DNA of 41,716 bases, taken from contig CAZKRU010000037.1 in NCBI GenBank assembly GCA_964555235.1, forward strand, positions 1 through 41,716. The letters run 5' to 3'. Source of the DNA: CAZKRU01 sp964555235. Lineage in GTDB: Bacteria > Verrucomicrobiota > Verrucomicrobiia > Methylacidiphilales > CAMAQI01. The position numbers and the translations under genes are program-made. This document shows positions 32,792 through 41,641 of the stretch, in pieces. Within the stretch, counting starts at the first letter, position 1; each line of letters opens with the position of its first letter. Below the pieces are notes generated by a model. That model searched no databases. It had not been told where the DNA came from and saw nothing but the letters and a program-made list of their open reading frames with translations.

Positions 32792-33199
32792 GTCCGAATC
32801 TTTTCCAATAGAAGCCGCTCCTCAGGTTCGTTTCGCTTCACCAAGACTACATTGCCTTTTAATGATGGGGCCAATAAAGGTAACGAGGAAAGCCCCGCCT
32901 TTTTCGCTTTTGCCATCAATAGATCCGGCAAAATTGCATACCCCAACCCCGCAGCACACATCTCCAACAAGGTCAGTGCGTGTTCACACGTAAAGGAAAC
33001 TCTCAGCGAGCATTTTTTCTTCCGAGCTAGGGCGATCAACACTTCTTCCATTCCGAGCGGATCACGAAACAGAAGTAAAGAATGCCTGAGTAACTCCTCC
33101 AAATGAACTCCTCCCTTTTTGAATAACTTCAAGTTTCTTCCGTAGACGGAATATCGGTAGCGAAGTAAAATTTCGACTTGGAAATTGTAGTTATTGGGG
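32773..33199 (-). pseudogene. LysR-type regulator, C-terminal fragment
   Basis: An open frame running through VEILLRYRYSVYGRNLKLF into the TTG-started ORF with KGGVHLEELLRHSLLLF, CSLRVSFTCEHALTLLEM and AAGLGYAILPDLL. This is the effector-binding domain of LysR regulators (VSFTCEHALTLLEMCAAGLGYAILP). The N-terminal helix-turn-helix half is missing: the frame breaks off at about 33199, the edge of the transposase remnant (GATACGTCCCC in inverse orientation). Only a fragment, not expressed as a regulator. Confidence 0.75.
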
Positions 33200-33725
33200 A
33201 CGTATCCAAACTAATGACTTTTGAGTTGTTCGTAAATCTTCCGTAGTCCATCATCCTTTTCCATTTTCTTGCGTAACCGTCGGAGCGCTGTCGAAATCGC
33301 TCGTTCTCCCGTCATTCCCACTTTCTCGGCCATCTGCTTGAGCCCCATCCTTCCCCGCTCCCTCATCAAGAGCAAGACGAGATCTCGACCCCAATCCCCA
33401 CAGCATGCCATAGGGACCTGTCTTAACATTTAACATCTAGACTTCCATCAGTATTTCGTATCTCATTTTCATCGCTCCTTCAATGTTATTTCCCATGAGA
33501 CCATACCTGCGGATCTTGACACCAAACCGCTGCGGTAACTTTTCCATATACACCAAAAAACCAACAATGACCCTCATCCCCACCAAAGATCGCACGCCTT
33601 TCGATCCCCCGACTTGTCACATGGCGCCATACCCGCTCCATCCGAATCCGAGTGCTCCTTGACATCCCATAACCCTCCTTCACTTTCGCTGCCCCGTCAA
33701 TAGTTAAATGTTAAGATACGTCCCA
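33190..33725. mobile_element. Decayed REP-associated (Y1) transposase element
   Basis: Contains the broken transposase at 33211-33665 and bounding sequences GATACGTCCC on each side, in inverse orientation: TTGGGGACGTATCC at 33194-33207 and GATACGTCCCAATTACC at 33714-33730. Short GTTAAATGTTAA (33703-33714) and TTAACATTTAAC (33423-33434) are inverse matches. Confidence 0.6.
33211..33665 (-). pseudogene. Y1 (IS200-like/REP-associated) transposase, internally deleted
   Basis: The N-terminal part (33486-33665) has MSRSTRIRME and VTSRGIERRAIF, the family's first conserved block. The C-terminal piece (33211-33429) has CGDWGRDLVLLL, then LKQMAEKVGMTGERAISTAL, matching the C-terminal helix-turn-helix region. 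About 180 central residues, including the HUH and catalytic Tyr, are missing, and a frame break separates the two. It cannot be active. Typical length is near 300 residues. Confidence 0.75.
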
Positions 33726-33877
33726 ATTACCTTCCCCGACCCTAATCCCCCTGTCGATCTTGAAACTCCGCTCCTTGGATGTTTTTTACCAATTTTAAGG
33801 AAAAAGTTTTTTTCCATTGGCGATCGCTCGAAATGTGTTAGTCCCATTCGGGTCAAAACTTGGATTGGAAACGAATC

Positions 33878-34903
33878 ATGAAAAAAGCTTACGCAAAGGC
33901 CGGGGTCGATGTGGATTTGGGGAATCAAGTGAAATCCCGAATCCCAAAACTCGTAGCCAAAACCCATCGTCCGGAAGTTCTCGGAAAAATCGGCGGCTTC
34001 GGCGGTCTCTTTCGTGCGAAATTCCCCGGCTATCAAGATCCGGTTCTCGTCAGCAGCATCGACGGCGTCGGAACGAAGCTCAAAGTTGCAGAACTCGTTG
34101 GACGTCATGACACCATCGGCGAGGATCTTGTCAATCACTGCATCAACGACATCGCCGTCCTCGGCGCGGAACCGCTCTTCTTTCTCGATTACATCGGCAC
34201 CGGGAAACTCGAACCGAAAAAATTTGAAGCGATTCTCAGCGGAATCGTTCGCGGTTGCACCGCCGCCGGCTGTGCGCTGGTTGGCGGAGAGACCGCTCAA
34301 ATGCCTGGAATTTATCAAGGGAAAGATTACGATCTCGTCGGCACAATTGTCGGCATTGTCGATCGAAAGAAAACGATCGATGGATCCAAGATTCGTGAAG
34401 GGGATGTCATTCTCGGACTTCCCTCCAATGGACTCCACACCAACGGCTATTCACTCGCCCGCCAGCTCATCTTCGAAACCTTAAAACTCAAAGTTAAAAG
34501 CCGCTTTCCCGGAACGAAGCATAGCGTCGGGGACGAACTCCTGCGCACGCATGTGAGCTATCTCCCGGAAGTACGAAAACTCCGCGACGCTGGAATTGTC
34601 AAAGGTCTCGCTCACATCACAGGTGGCGGACTTATCGACAATCTTCCTCGAGTTCTCCCAAAAAATGTCAACGCCGTGATTCATCCAGCTTCGTGGACGA
34701 TGCAACCGCTCTTTCAGGTGCTCGCCGCCGCCGCCCAGGTCCCGGACGAGGAACTTTATCAAACTTTTAATATGGGGATCGGAATGGCGATCGTGGTCAG
34801 CGCCAAAGATGCAACCCACGCGATCCGCATTACAAAAGCCTGTCGCATCGGATTGATTCAACGCGGCACCGGTCGTGTGGTTTTGGAAAAACACTATGAA
34901 TAA
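33878..34903 (+). CDS. purM: Phosphoribosylformylglycinamidine cyclo-ligase
   Basis: A 341-residue PurM read from ATG 33878 (MKKAYAKAGVDVDLGNQ); a TTG at 33860 would add six residues. Typical motifs: KIGGFGGLF (about 45-53), SSIDGVGTKLKVA (about 68-80), HCINDIAVLGAEPLFFLDYI, GGETAQMPG, and AHITGGGLIDNLPRVLP. It makes AIR from FGAM using ATP in purine synthesis. Overlaps purH by eight bases (ATGAATAA). Codon use resembles its neighbours. Confidence 0.96.
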   Translation: MKKAYAKAGVDVDLGNQVKSRIPKLVAKTHRPEVLGKIGGFGGLFRAKFPGYQDPVLVSSIDGVGTKLKVAELVGRHDTIGEDLVNHCINDIAVLGAEPLFFLDYIGTGKLEPKKFEAILSGIVRGCTAAGCALVGGETAQMPGIYQGKDYDLVGTIVGIVDRKKTIDGSKIREGDVILGLPSNGLHTNGYSLARQLIFETLKLKVKSRFPGTKHSVGDELLRTHVSYLPEVRKLRDAGIVKGLAHITGGGLIDNLPRVLPKNVNAVIHPASWTMQPLFQVLAAAAQVPDEELYQTFNMGIGMAIVVSAKDATHAIRITKACRIGLIQRGTGRVVLEKHYE

Positions 34904-36425
34904 ACGCGCGCTTCTTTCGGTTTCCGACAAAACCGGACTCATCCCCTTCGCCGAAATTCTGATCAAGCAAGGGGTCACCCTCATCTCCACCGGCGGAACC
35001 GCCAAAGCCCTACGCGAAGCCAAGCTCCCTGTCACCGAGATTTCTGATTTTACCGGATTTCCCGAGATGATGGATGGCCGCGTGAAAACGCTTCACCCGA
35101 AAGTGCACGGAGGACTCCTTTATTTGCGAGATCACCCCGAGCATGCCGCACAAGCCAAGGAACATGGAATTGAGCCGATTGATTTTGTCATCGTCAACCT
35201 CTACCCCTTTGAACAGACGATTCAACGTCCCGACGTCACCCTCGAACTCGCCATCGAAAATATCGACATCGGTGGCCCGAGCATGCTTCGGAGTGCCTCC
35301 AAAAATTATCGCAGCGTCACCGTCATCGTCGATCCCGCCGACTATCAAGTCGTCGCCGAACAGCTTGAAAAATCCGGCTCCACAACTCTGGAACTCCGCG
35401 AGTCACTTGCGACCAAGGTTTTTCAGTACACCAGTTACTATGACGCCCTGATCGCGCGCTACCTCGCGAGCCGCCAGCCGAAAGCCGAGGCTCCCGACGT
35501 TTTTGCCCTCCCCCTCCGTAAAGCCCAAAGCCTTCGCTACGGAGAAAACCCACACCAAGCCGCCACCCTTTATGGCGATTTTCACCGTCACTTCGAACAG
35601 TTCCATGGCAAAGAACTTTCCTACAACAACATTCTCGATATCAGCGCCGCGGTGGAATTGATTCGCGAATTCGACACCGATCCAACAATTGCCATCCTCA
35701 AGCACACCAATCCGTGCGGCGTTGGCTCTGGAAAATCACTCAAAGAAGCGTGGGATCGTGCTTATGCGACTGACCGTCAGGCCCCCTTTGGTGGAATCAT
35801 TGTCGCCAATCAAGCGCTGGACGGAGCAACGGCCGAGGCGATTGCTGAAATTTTCAGTGAGGTCATTATTGCCCCTTCTTTCACTGAAGAGGCCAAGGCG
35901 ATTCTCACCAAGAAGAAAAATCTCCGTCTCATGATCAACCGTTCCCAGCGCGGCGCTCCCTTCGTTTTGCGAACCGCCGCAGCAAACTCGTTTCTCATTC
36001 AACAGTCCGATGATCAACCCATGAATCCGACGGCATGGAAGGTGGTCACGAAACGGCAGCCGACTCCCGAGGAACGGGAAGCAATGCTTTTCGGATGGCG
36101 CGTCGTTCGTCATGTCAAATCGAACGCGATCGTTTATGCGGGGGTCGGAAAAACTCTCGGAATTGGTGCCGGTCAAATGGCCCGGGTCGATTCCTCCAAG
36201 ATCGCCGTTTGGAAAGCCAGCGAGGCCAAACTCCCCCTTCAGGGAAGCATCGTTGCCTCTGACGCCTTCTTCCCATTTCCAGACGGATTGATCGCCGCCG
36301 CCGAAGCGGGCGCCACGGCCGCCATTCAACCGGGAGGGAGCGTCCGAGACGCGGAAGTCATTGCCGCCGCGGACGAAAGAAACCTCGCGATGATTTTCAC
36401 CGGCTTCCGACATTTCCGGCATTAA
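34896..36425 (+). CDS. purH: Bifunctional AICAR transformylase / IMP cyclohydrolase
   Basis: A 509-residue enzyme read from ATG 34896 (MNKRALLSVSDKTGLIPFA). The IMP cyclohydrolase domain covers about the first 190 residues (TGGTAKALREA, RVKTLHPKVHGGLLY), and the AICAR transformylase domain the rest (LRYGENPHQAA, LKHTNPCGVGSG, DRQAPFGGIIVAN, catalytic KH in ILKHTNPCG, and the closing AAIQPGGSVRD). It performs the last two steps to IMP. The ATG lies eight bases before the purM stop, so the two are cotranslated. Full length, no gaps seen. Confidence 0.97.
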   Translation: MNKRALLSVSDKTGLIPFAEILIKQGVTLISTGGTAKALREAKLPVTEISDFTGFPEMMDGRVKTLHPKVHGGLLYLRDHPEHAAQAKEHGIEPIDFVIVNLYPFEQTIQRPDVTLELAIENIDIGGPSMLRSASKNYRSVTVIVDPADYQVVAEQLEKSGSTTLELRESLATKVFQYTSYYDALIARYLASRQPKAEAPDVFALPLRKAQSLRYGENPHQAATLYGDFHRHFEQFHGKELSYNNILDISAAVELIREFDTDPTIAILKHTNPCGVGSGKSLKEAWDRAYATDRQAPFGGIIVANQALDGATAEAIAEIFSEVIIAPSFTEEAKAILTKKKNLRLMINRSQRGAPFVLRTAAANSFLIQQSDDQPMNPTAWKVVTKRQPTPEEREAMLFGWRVVRHVKSNAIVYAGVGKTLGIGAGQMARVDSSKIAVWKASEAKLPLQGSIVASDAFFPFPDGLIAAAEAGATAAIQPGGSVRDAEVIAAADERNLAMIFTGFRHFRH

Positions 36426-36489
36426 GTGGATTGACTTTTCATCATTTCCTGCGAGAAACAACCGAACTTCAACAACCGAAAGAATTTCC

Positions 36490-37014
36490 ATGAACGACAA
36501 GCTTCAAACAGTGATCGGCAAAACGGTAACCGTCAAAGGCGAGGTCATCGGACAGGAATCCCTGACGATCGAAGGCCGCGTTGAGGGTAAAATTTCTCTG
36601 GAGAACAGCATCTACGTTCGTGAAAGCGGCGTGGTTCATGCCGACATCGTTTCTCATAGCATCACGGTCGCCGGATCGGTTTCAGGAAACATTACCGCTT
36701 CTGACAAAGTCGAAATTCTTCGCGGCGGCATCATGATCGGCGACATCAAGTCTCCCCGCGTGATCATCAACGACGGAGCCAACCTCAAAGGTCACGTCGA
36801 AATGGATATTTCCGAAGAAAAGCTCGCCGAACGTCAGCAAAAAGCGTCCGAAGAGGCGGCTTCACCCAAAAAGGCTTCAACCCCTGAACCGATCTCCCGT
36901 CCGGAGCCGACTCCCGCTGCAAGTGCCCCTGCTTCAGGAGCACCCGCCGCCACAGGAACCGATCCTGGCGATGGACAGCGTCGGGCGTTCAGTGGATTAC
37001 TGGCCCGCCGATAA
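36490..37014 (+). CDS. Bactofilin family cytoskeletal protein (DUF583), copy 1
   Basis: A 174-residue bactofilin. The repetitive beta-helix core runs from about residue 8 to 110 (VIGKTVTVKGEVIGQESL, IEGRVEGKISLENSIYV, HADIVSHSITVAGSVSGNIT), as in DUF583 proteins that polymerise into filaments. A Pro/Ala-rich C-terminal tail follows (about 125-160). Bactofilins help to place cell-wall and polysaccharide machinery. An adjacent paralogue starts 50 bp downstream, and a methyltransferase-glycosyltransferase is ~840 bp on. Confidence 0.93.
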   Translation: MNDKLQTVIGKTVTVKGEVIGQESLTIEGRVEGKISLENSIYVRESGVVHADIVSHSITVAGSVSGNITASDKVEILRGGIMIGDIKSPRVIINDGANLKGHVEMDISEEKLAERQQKASEEAASPKKASTPEPISRPEPTPAASAPASGAPAATGTDPGDGQRRAFSGLLARR

Positions 37015-37063
37015 GGCCGGCTTGGATTTTTAGTAGACAAGCGATTCGTTTTCTTTAGGATGC

Positions 37064-37603
37064 ATGATTGTGTTCGAGAACATCCGTCGCAAATCCGAAT
37101 CGTCGTCTTACAGTCGCCCTCCGTTGAACGGAGAGCCGCGGCCGAGCCTCGACATTTCCCCAAAACACGAGGAAAAAACTATGATCCAGAAGCCCAATGT
37201 CACCGTTTTGACTGCTGAAACCGAATTTAAAGGAACCTTGGCCTTTGCCGGGGAACTTCACCTCCACGGACGCCTCGAAGGAATCATCGAAGCGGAAAGC
37301 GGAACCCTGACGATCGGTGAAACTGCCATCATCAAAGCCGACGTTCATGCTCAAGACATTTTGATCCATGGAAAAATCCAAGGAAACATCGTTGCTTCCG
37401 GTCGCGTTGAACTCCGGGGCAAAGCCCAGGTTTACGGCGACATCCGTTCCAATCGTTTTATCATTGAAGATGGCGTAGTCTTCGTCGGTCGCTCCGAAAT
37501 CCTAAGCGAACGCGCCGAGCCGGCTCCTGACTTCTCCCAGATTTTCACTCGCTTGACCCCGGGCAAAGAAGGCTCCAAAGCCGCCCGCGCCAACGGTTCT
37601 TGA
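37064..37603 (+). CDS. Bactofilin family cytoskeletal protein (DUF583), copy 2
   Basis: A 179-residue paralogue of the upstream bactofilin. The N-terminal ~40 residues (IRRKSESSSYSRPPLNGEPR) are unstructured. The beta-helix core follows at about 48-145: TEFKGTLAFAGELHLHGRLE, SGTLTIGETAIIKADVHAQD, KIQGNIVASGRVELRGKAQV. The two proteins could coassemble into one filament. There is a tail but no membrane anchor. Next gene is a convergence-free gap with two palindromic repeats. Confidence 0.93.
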   Translation: MIVFENIRRKSESSSYSRPPLNGEPRPSLDISPKHEEKTMIQKPNVTVLTAETEFKGTLAFAGELHLHGRLEGIIEAESGTLTIGETAIIKADVHAQDILIHGKIQGNIVASGRVELRGKAQVYGDIRSNRFIIEDGVVFVGRSEILSERAEPAPDFSQIFTRLTPGKEGSKAARANGS

Positions 37604-37641
37604 TTTTTCGAAAAGCCCGATACTGAGCGTGGATGGCCTCA

Positions 37642-37691
37642 CACGAAGCCACAAAGGCTTTTGTTTGAAAACAAAAAAACTCCCCTTCGTG
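37642..37691. repeat. CACGAAG/CTTCGTG hairpin (terminator candidate)
   Basis: CACGAAG (37642-37648) pairs with CTTCGTG (37685-37691) around an A-rich loop, some 40 bp beyond the second bactofilin gene. It may end that transcript. Confidence 0.5.
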
Positions 37692-37722
37692 ACTTGGCGC
37701 CTCCTAAAGAACAAGTAAGTAG

Positions 37723-37804
37723 TTTTCCGCGCAGAGACCACCGAGTCTGCTGAGAAAACGGCTTTTTTTACCCTCTGCGAGCACGGCGATCTCTGCGCGG
37801 AAAA
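37723..37804. repeat. CGCGCAGAGA-type intergenic inverted repeat
   Basis: Perfect 15-bp arms TTTTCCGCGCAGAGA (37723-37737) and TCTCTGCGCGGAAAA (37790-37804). It lies in the 253-bp gap between the bactofilins and the next gene, and is the same family as 13989-14084. Confidence 0.85.
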
Positions 37805-37856
37805 ATCCCCGGTTTTTCCGGTTGCGGTTTGAATCGCTTCCCGACATGATTCTGCC

Positions 37857-39566
37857 ATGCACGTTTCGGAATTCGGCCAGCGACGGTTCTTAAAATTCCT
37901 CGACCGGATTGAGGCAGAGACTTATCCGGAATTTCCCTCCGACCTTCACACCAAGATTTCCCAACAGCGACTCGATCACTTTCTAGAACTCACCCAACTC
38001 CCCCCCCAATCCAAAATTCTCGATGTCGGTTGCGGCCAGGGGCCCGCCCTCGACTATCTCAAAACGAAAAACTATCACCCGATCGGCATTACGCTGAATG
38101 AAACGGATGTCCTCGTCTGCCGCAGCAAAGGTCATGAGGTCTATCAGATGGAGCAATCCTTTCTCGATTTCAAAGAGAGCTCCCTCGACGCTGTCTGGGC
38201 CCGTCACTGCATCGAGCACAGCCTCTTCCCTTATTTCACACTCTCGGAATTCAGCCGAACTTTAAAAATTGGCGGCTATCTTTATCTCGAGATGCCGAAT
38301 GCCAAGACGATGTTTCAGCACGAGACGAACAAAAACCACTACAGCGTCCTGACCGATGTGATGTGGGTGGAGCTCCTCAAACGGACCGGATTTGAAGTCG
38401 TCGAAGCCTTGGACATGAGCATTCCGCTCGACGCCGGCACCGATCACTACCTCACCTTTATTGCCAAAAAAACGGAAGAGCGTCCCGGTCCCAAACTTTT
38501 CGACAAAACGATTCATCTCGGACTTCCGAGTGGCAGCAATTATGGATGGGGACTCTGCGGCTCCTATTTACGCAAAGAACTGGGAACACGAGCCAAGGTC
38601 AGCGATCCGGGACTCTGGCATCCGGTGCGGTGGCGCGAAAAACTTCCAGGCACCCTTCTCGTGGCCCTCGACGGTGATTCCCTCGAAAAATGGATTCCCC
38701 TCACCGCCGATCAGACGATCGGTTATGTCTTTTTTGAAAATCTTCTGACGGCCAAGTCTCGTCAAAACGCCGAATCCCTCGATCTCGTTTTGGCTGGATC
38801 GACCTGGTGCAAAGAGCGGATGCTCGAGCAGGGAATTCGCAATGTCGATGTACTCCTGCAAGGAATTGATCCCGAGCTTTATCACCCAATCACGGAAGAA
38901 CGCGAGAGCGATGAGTTTGTCCTTTTCTCCGGTGGAAAATTCGAACTCCGCAAGGGTCAGGATCTCGTTCTCGCCGCTTTCAAAATTCTGCAGGAGAAGC
39001 TTCCCAATCTCAAGCTTCTGAATGTCTGGGAAAATCAGTGGCCCGAGTCGATGCGAACGATGGCGCTTTCAAGCCGGATCAAATTTGCCGACGAAGGGGC
39101 GACGTGGGTCGAAAAAATGCAGACGATTTACGTCCTGAATGGGATTGATCCGAAACGTGTCCAAACCTGCCCACTCTTACCGAATCGAAAAATGCGTTCT
39201 ATTTTTGCAAGAACCGATCTCGGAGTTTTTCCGAATCGTTGCGAAGGCGGCACCAATCTAGTCCTCATGGAATATATGGCGTGCGGAAAGCCGGTCATTG
39301 CTTCCAACGTCACCGGCCATCGCGATATTGTGAACGAGAAAAATGCGTTTCTGATCCATCAGACCAGTCCGCTGGAAGTGAAAAACTCCCAAGGCCAGCC
39401 GATGGCGCAATGGGAAGACCCCTCGCTGGACGAACTCGTCGCTCGCATTGAAGAAGCATACCACCAGAAAGAAGTGCGTTCCGCCAAAGCGAAGCAGGCT
39501 GCCGAAGATTTGAAGAAACTCACTTGGGCCGCCATGGCGGACCGCGTGATGATGTTTCTGAAATGA
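37857..39566 (+). CDS. Fused SAM-dependent methyltransferase and glycosyltransferase
   Basis: A 569-residue protein. Residues ~35-215 are a class I SAM methyltransferase (LDVGCGQGPALDYL at 55-68, LDAVWARHCIEHSL near 117-130). Residues ~225-560 look like a GT-B glycosyltransferase (group 1/GT4), with VLFSGGKFELRKGQD near 355-370 and the donor-binding FPNRCEGGTNLVLMEYM near 459. The fusion would both transfer a sugar and methylate it, as in methylated surface polysaccharides. Its C-terminal stop overlaps the next gene as ATGA, and two bactofilins lie upstream. Confidence 0.88.
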   Translation: MHVSEFGQRRFLKFLDRIEAETYPEFPSDLHTKISQQRLDHFLELTQLPPQSKILDVGCGQGPALDYLKTKNYHPIGITLNETDVLVCRSKGHEVYQMEQSFLDFKESSLDAVWARHCIEHSLFPYFTLSEFSRTLKIGGYLYLEMPNAKTMFQHETNKNHYSVLTDVMWVELLKRTGFEVVEALDMSIPLDAGTDHYLTFIAKKTEERPGPKLFDKTIHLGLPSGSNYGWGLCGSYLRKELGTRAKVSDPGLWHPVRWREKLPGTLLVALDGDSLEKWIPLTADQTIGYVFFENLLTAKSRQNAESLDLVLAGSTWCKERMLEQGIRNVDVLLQGIDPELYHPITEERESDEFVLFSGGKFELRKGQDLVLAAFKILQEKLPNLKLLNVWENQWPESMRTMALSSRIKFADEGATWVEKMQTIYVLNGIDPKRVQTCPLLPNRKMRSIFARTDLGVFPNRCEGGTNLVLMEYMACGKPVIASNVTGHRDIVNEKNAFLIHQTSPLEVKNSQGQPMAQWEDPSLDELVARIEEAYHQKEVRSAKAKQAAEDLKKLTWAAMADRVMMFLK

Positions 39567-41641
39567 ATGATCCCCTTAAAACTTCTAACACCGTTCAGCC
39601 GCTGACCCGCAAAGGCGATTGGTGGCTTGGAATTTTTTTGATTTTGATCGGAGGCGGGATTATCGCCGTTGGACAAGGCTGGATCCCTTCCGATCCCAAG
39701 TCCTTTCACGCGCCTCGCTGGGTCGTCACTGCTTGCGGGGGAATCTTTTCTGCTGCAGGCCTCTCCTTTCTCTTTCGTCATTGGCCGAGTATCGGAGCTT
39801 TCCTTGCCGCCGGAATTCTCACTGGATTCGCCTCGATCGGACTTTGGGTCGGGTTTGGCCCGGGAGTTCGTCATTTTCAATCTTCGGGCTCACTCAGTTT
39901 CTTATTCTCCGAAAAAACAAGCGAAGCCATGGGAGGATGGGCTTTCGGATTAGGCGGGATCCTCATTGCCGTTTTTGCTCTCTACGCCTGGTCAATTTTT
40001 CTAAAAAACATCTTCCTGAAAAACCGGCTCCTCGGATTTTTTGCCTTCATGGTCCTCATTGGCATCTCAGCAACCGTCCTCCACCGATGGTGGAACTCTT
40101 ACAATCCTTCGACCGTTGCTTTGAATGAAAGCGCTCCGGACGCATGGGATGACCTTTATTTTGAAGCCTTCACGGCGAAATTAAAATCCCCTACTTATCT
40201 TGAATGGAAAAAAGGCCATCAAAGCTGGCTTCCCTATCAGGAATTTGAAGAAGAACGAAAACTCCAAGCCATTCGAAGCGCCGTTGCGGCCCGTGTCGTC
40301 CCGCCCGCCGGAACGATCATCCTCAAGATTCCTGAGTATTTTGAAGAAAAACTCAGCCTGAGTCGCGACTTCGAAACCGTCATGCAACGGGGCCTCCACA
40401 TTCAACCGAACGCCGAACCCAAAGCAACGCTTTCACTCTTGGCCAACGCCACACATCTTTGGATCGCGTTTGATGCCACTGGAGAAACGACGCCGAAGGG
40501 ATTTGATCAGGCGCGTTTTTTCTATCACATCAATCTCCTTCCTTCCCTCCCTTGGGAAGCCGTTTATCAAAGTTCGACCGGAAACCCTTCCCTCCTCAGG
40601 AGTGGACCGGAGTCCGATTCCAAACTTTTTCCGGGAGCTGAAGGAACTTCCACTTTGGATGGACATCGCCGCTATTTAATCTCCCTCCCTCTCGAATCTG
40701 CAGGACTCCATCCGGGAGTTCCCTTTGCCGCACGCGCAGAAATTGAAACGGATCCTCTTCTCTACGAAAGCGGGAAATTCAAAAACCGCGTCCATCTCGC
40801 TGAATTCGGAATGCAAGAAACCCCTCTTTGGCTTGTTATCGGCGAACAAAAAACAACTTCAAATACACCTCTCCGCGCAACGAATGGATCTCTGAAATCC
40901 ATTGGCAAAAATCGCGCTCAAAGCGACTCCGAAGCGGAACAACCTAACCCTACCTCACTCAAAGAAGCTCTCGAGATAAAGCTCGCGAGTAAATCCTACG
41001 AACGCTGGAAACGCACTTCACGCCCCCCACAAAATCTCGCAGAAGAATCTCCCATCAAAGACTTTCGCAACAACCTGATCTCACAACGAAAAGAGAATTC
41101 ACCGACGGTGACGATTCCACTTTGCAGCACCGCTCCCCTCATCGATGGCACCCTTACCCCAAATGAATGGAGCGGAGCACAAAACCGACAACTTCACTCC
41201 ACCGGAACCACCCTCTCCCTCCTTGCGGATTCAGAATGGCTTTATATCGGAATCACCGCCCCGAAAGACACCACGACTTTCGGCTGGGATCAACTGCGCG
41301 TCTATTTTCATCACCAACTCATTCCGGAATTTCATCATGAACGTTTTCATCTCTCTCCCGGAAGTCTCACCTCAATTCGCGAAATCAAACTCCCCATGCA
41401 CAAATATCCGTTCGCCGATTATCACATTCTCAACAAATCGCGCGGCTTCGCCGGATTCAAAACCCACCGTCAATACGAACTCGCCATCGATCGGGCCGAA
41501 ACAGGAATTCCCGCCAATACTCCAATCGCCTTCTCCCTCGAACTGGAGACCGATCCGAAAGAGATCAATGGAAAGCGCGAACGAGTCTCCCTTGGCGAAT
41601 GGGGCTCCAAAACCGAGCCGGTTTGGTTGATCGTTCCGTAG
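39563..41641 (+). CDS. Membrane protein with duplicated CBM9-like sugar-binding domains
   Basis: A 692-residue protein started at ATG 39563, which overlaps the previous stop. Residues ~18-190 contain about five membrane helices (WWLGIFLILIGGGIIAVGQG and further). The remaining ~500 residues hold two related soluble domains of the CBM9/DOMON-like type. Domain 1 contains LSLLANATHLWIAFDATGE; domain 2 has the same pattern, LSLLADSEWLYIGITAPK. Each closes with LAEFGMQETPLWLVIG or LGEWGSKTEPVWLIVP. Domain 2 also has APLIDGTLTPNEWSGA, the usual CBM9-like opening. Translational coupling to the methyltransferase-glycosyltransferase suggests a role in surface glycan handling. Confidence 0.75.
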   Translation: MNDPLKTSNTVQPLTRKGDWWLGIFLILIGGGIIAVGQGWIPSDPKSFHAPRWVVTACGGIFSAAGLSFLFRHWPSIGAFLAAGILTGFASIGLWVGFGPGVRHFQSSGSLSFLFSEKTSEAMGGWAFGLGGILIAVFALYAWSIFLKNIFLKNRLLGFFAFMVLIGISATVLHRWWNSYNPSTVALNESAPDAWDDLYFEAFTAKLKSPTYLEWKKGHQSWLPYQEFEEERKLQAIRSAVAARVVPPAGTIILKIPEYFEEKLSLSRDFETVMQRGLHIQPNAEPKATLSLLANATHLWIAFDATGETTPKGFDQARFFYHINLLPSLPWEAVYQSSTGNPSLLRSGPESDSKLFPGAEGTSTLDGHRRYLISLPLESAGLHPGVPFAARAEIETDPLLYESGKFKNRVHLAEFGMQETPLWLVIGEQKTTSNTPLRATNGSLKSIGKNRAQSDSEAEQPNPTSLKEALEIKLASKSYERWKRTSRPPQNLAEESPIKDFRNNLISQRKENSPTVTIPLCSTAPLIDGTLTPNEWSGAQNRQLHSTGTTLSLLADSEWLYIGITAPKDTTTFGWDQLRVYFHHQLIPEFHHERFHLSPGSLTSIREIKLPMHKYPFADYHILNKSRGFAGFKTHRQYELAIDRAETGIPANTPIAFSLELETDPKEINGKRERVSLGEWGSKTEPVWLIVP

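Noticed and set aside
33704..34438. 244-codon minus frame over purM
   Set aside because: Lies antisense to purM; the amino acids are low-complexity and match no family.
35736..36500. 254-codon minus frame over purH
   Set aside because: Shadow of the real plus-strand gene.
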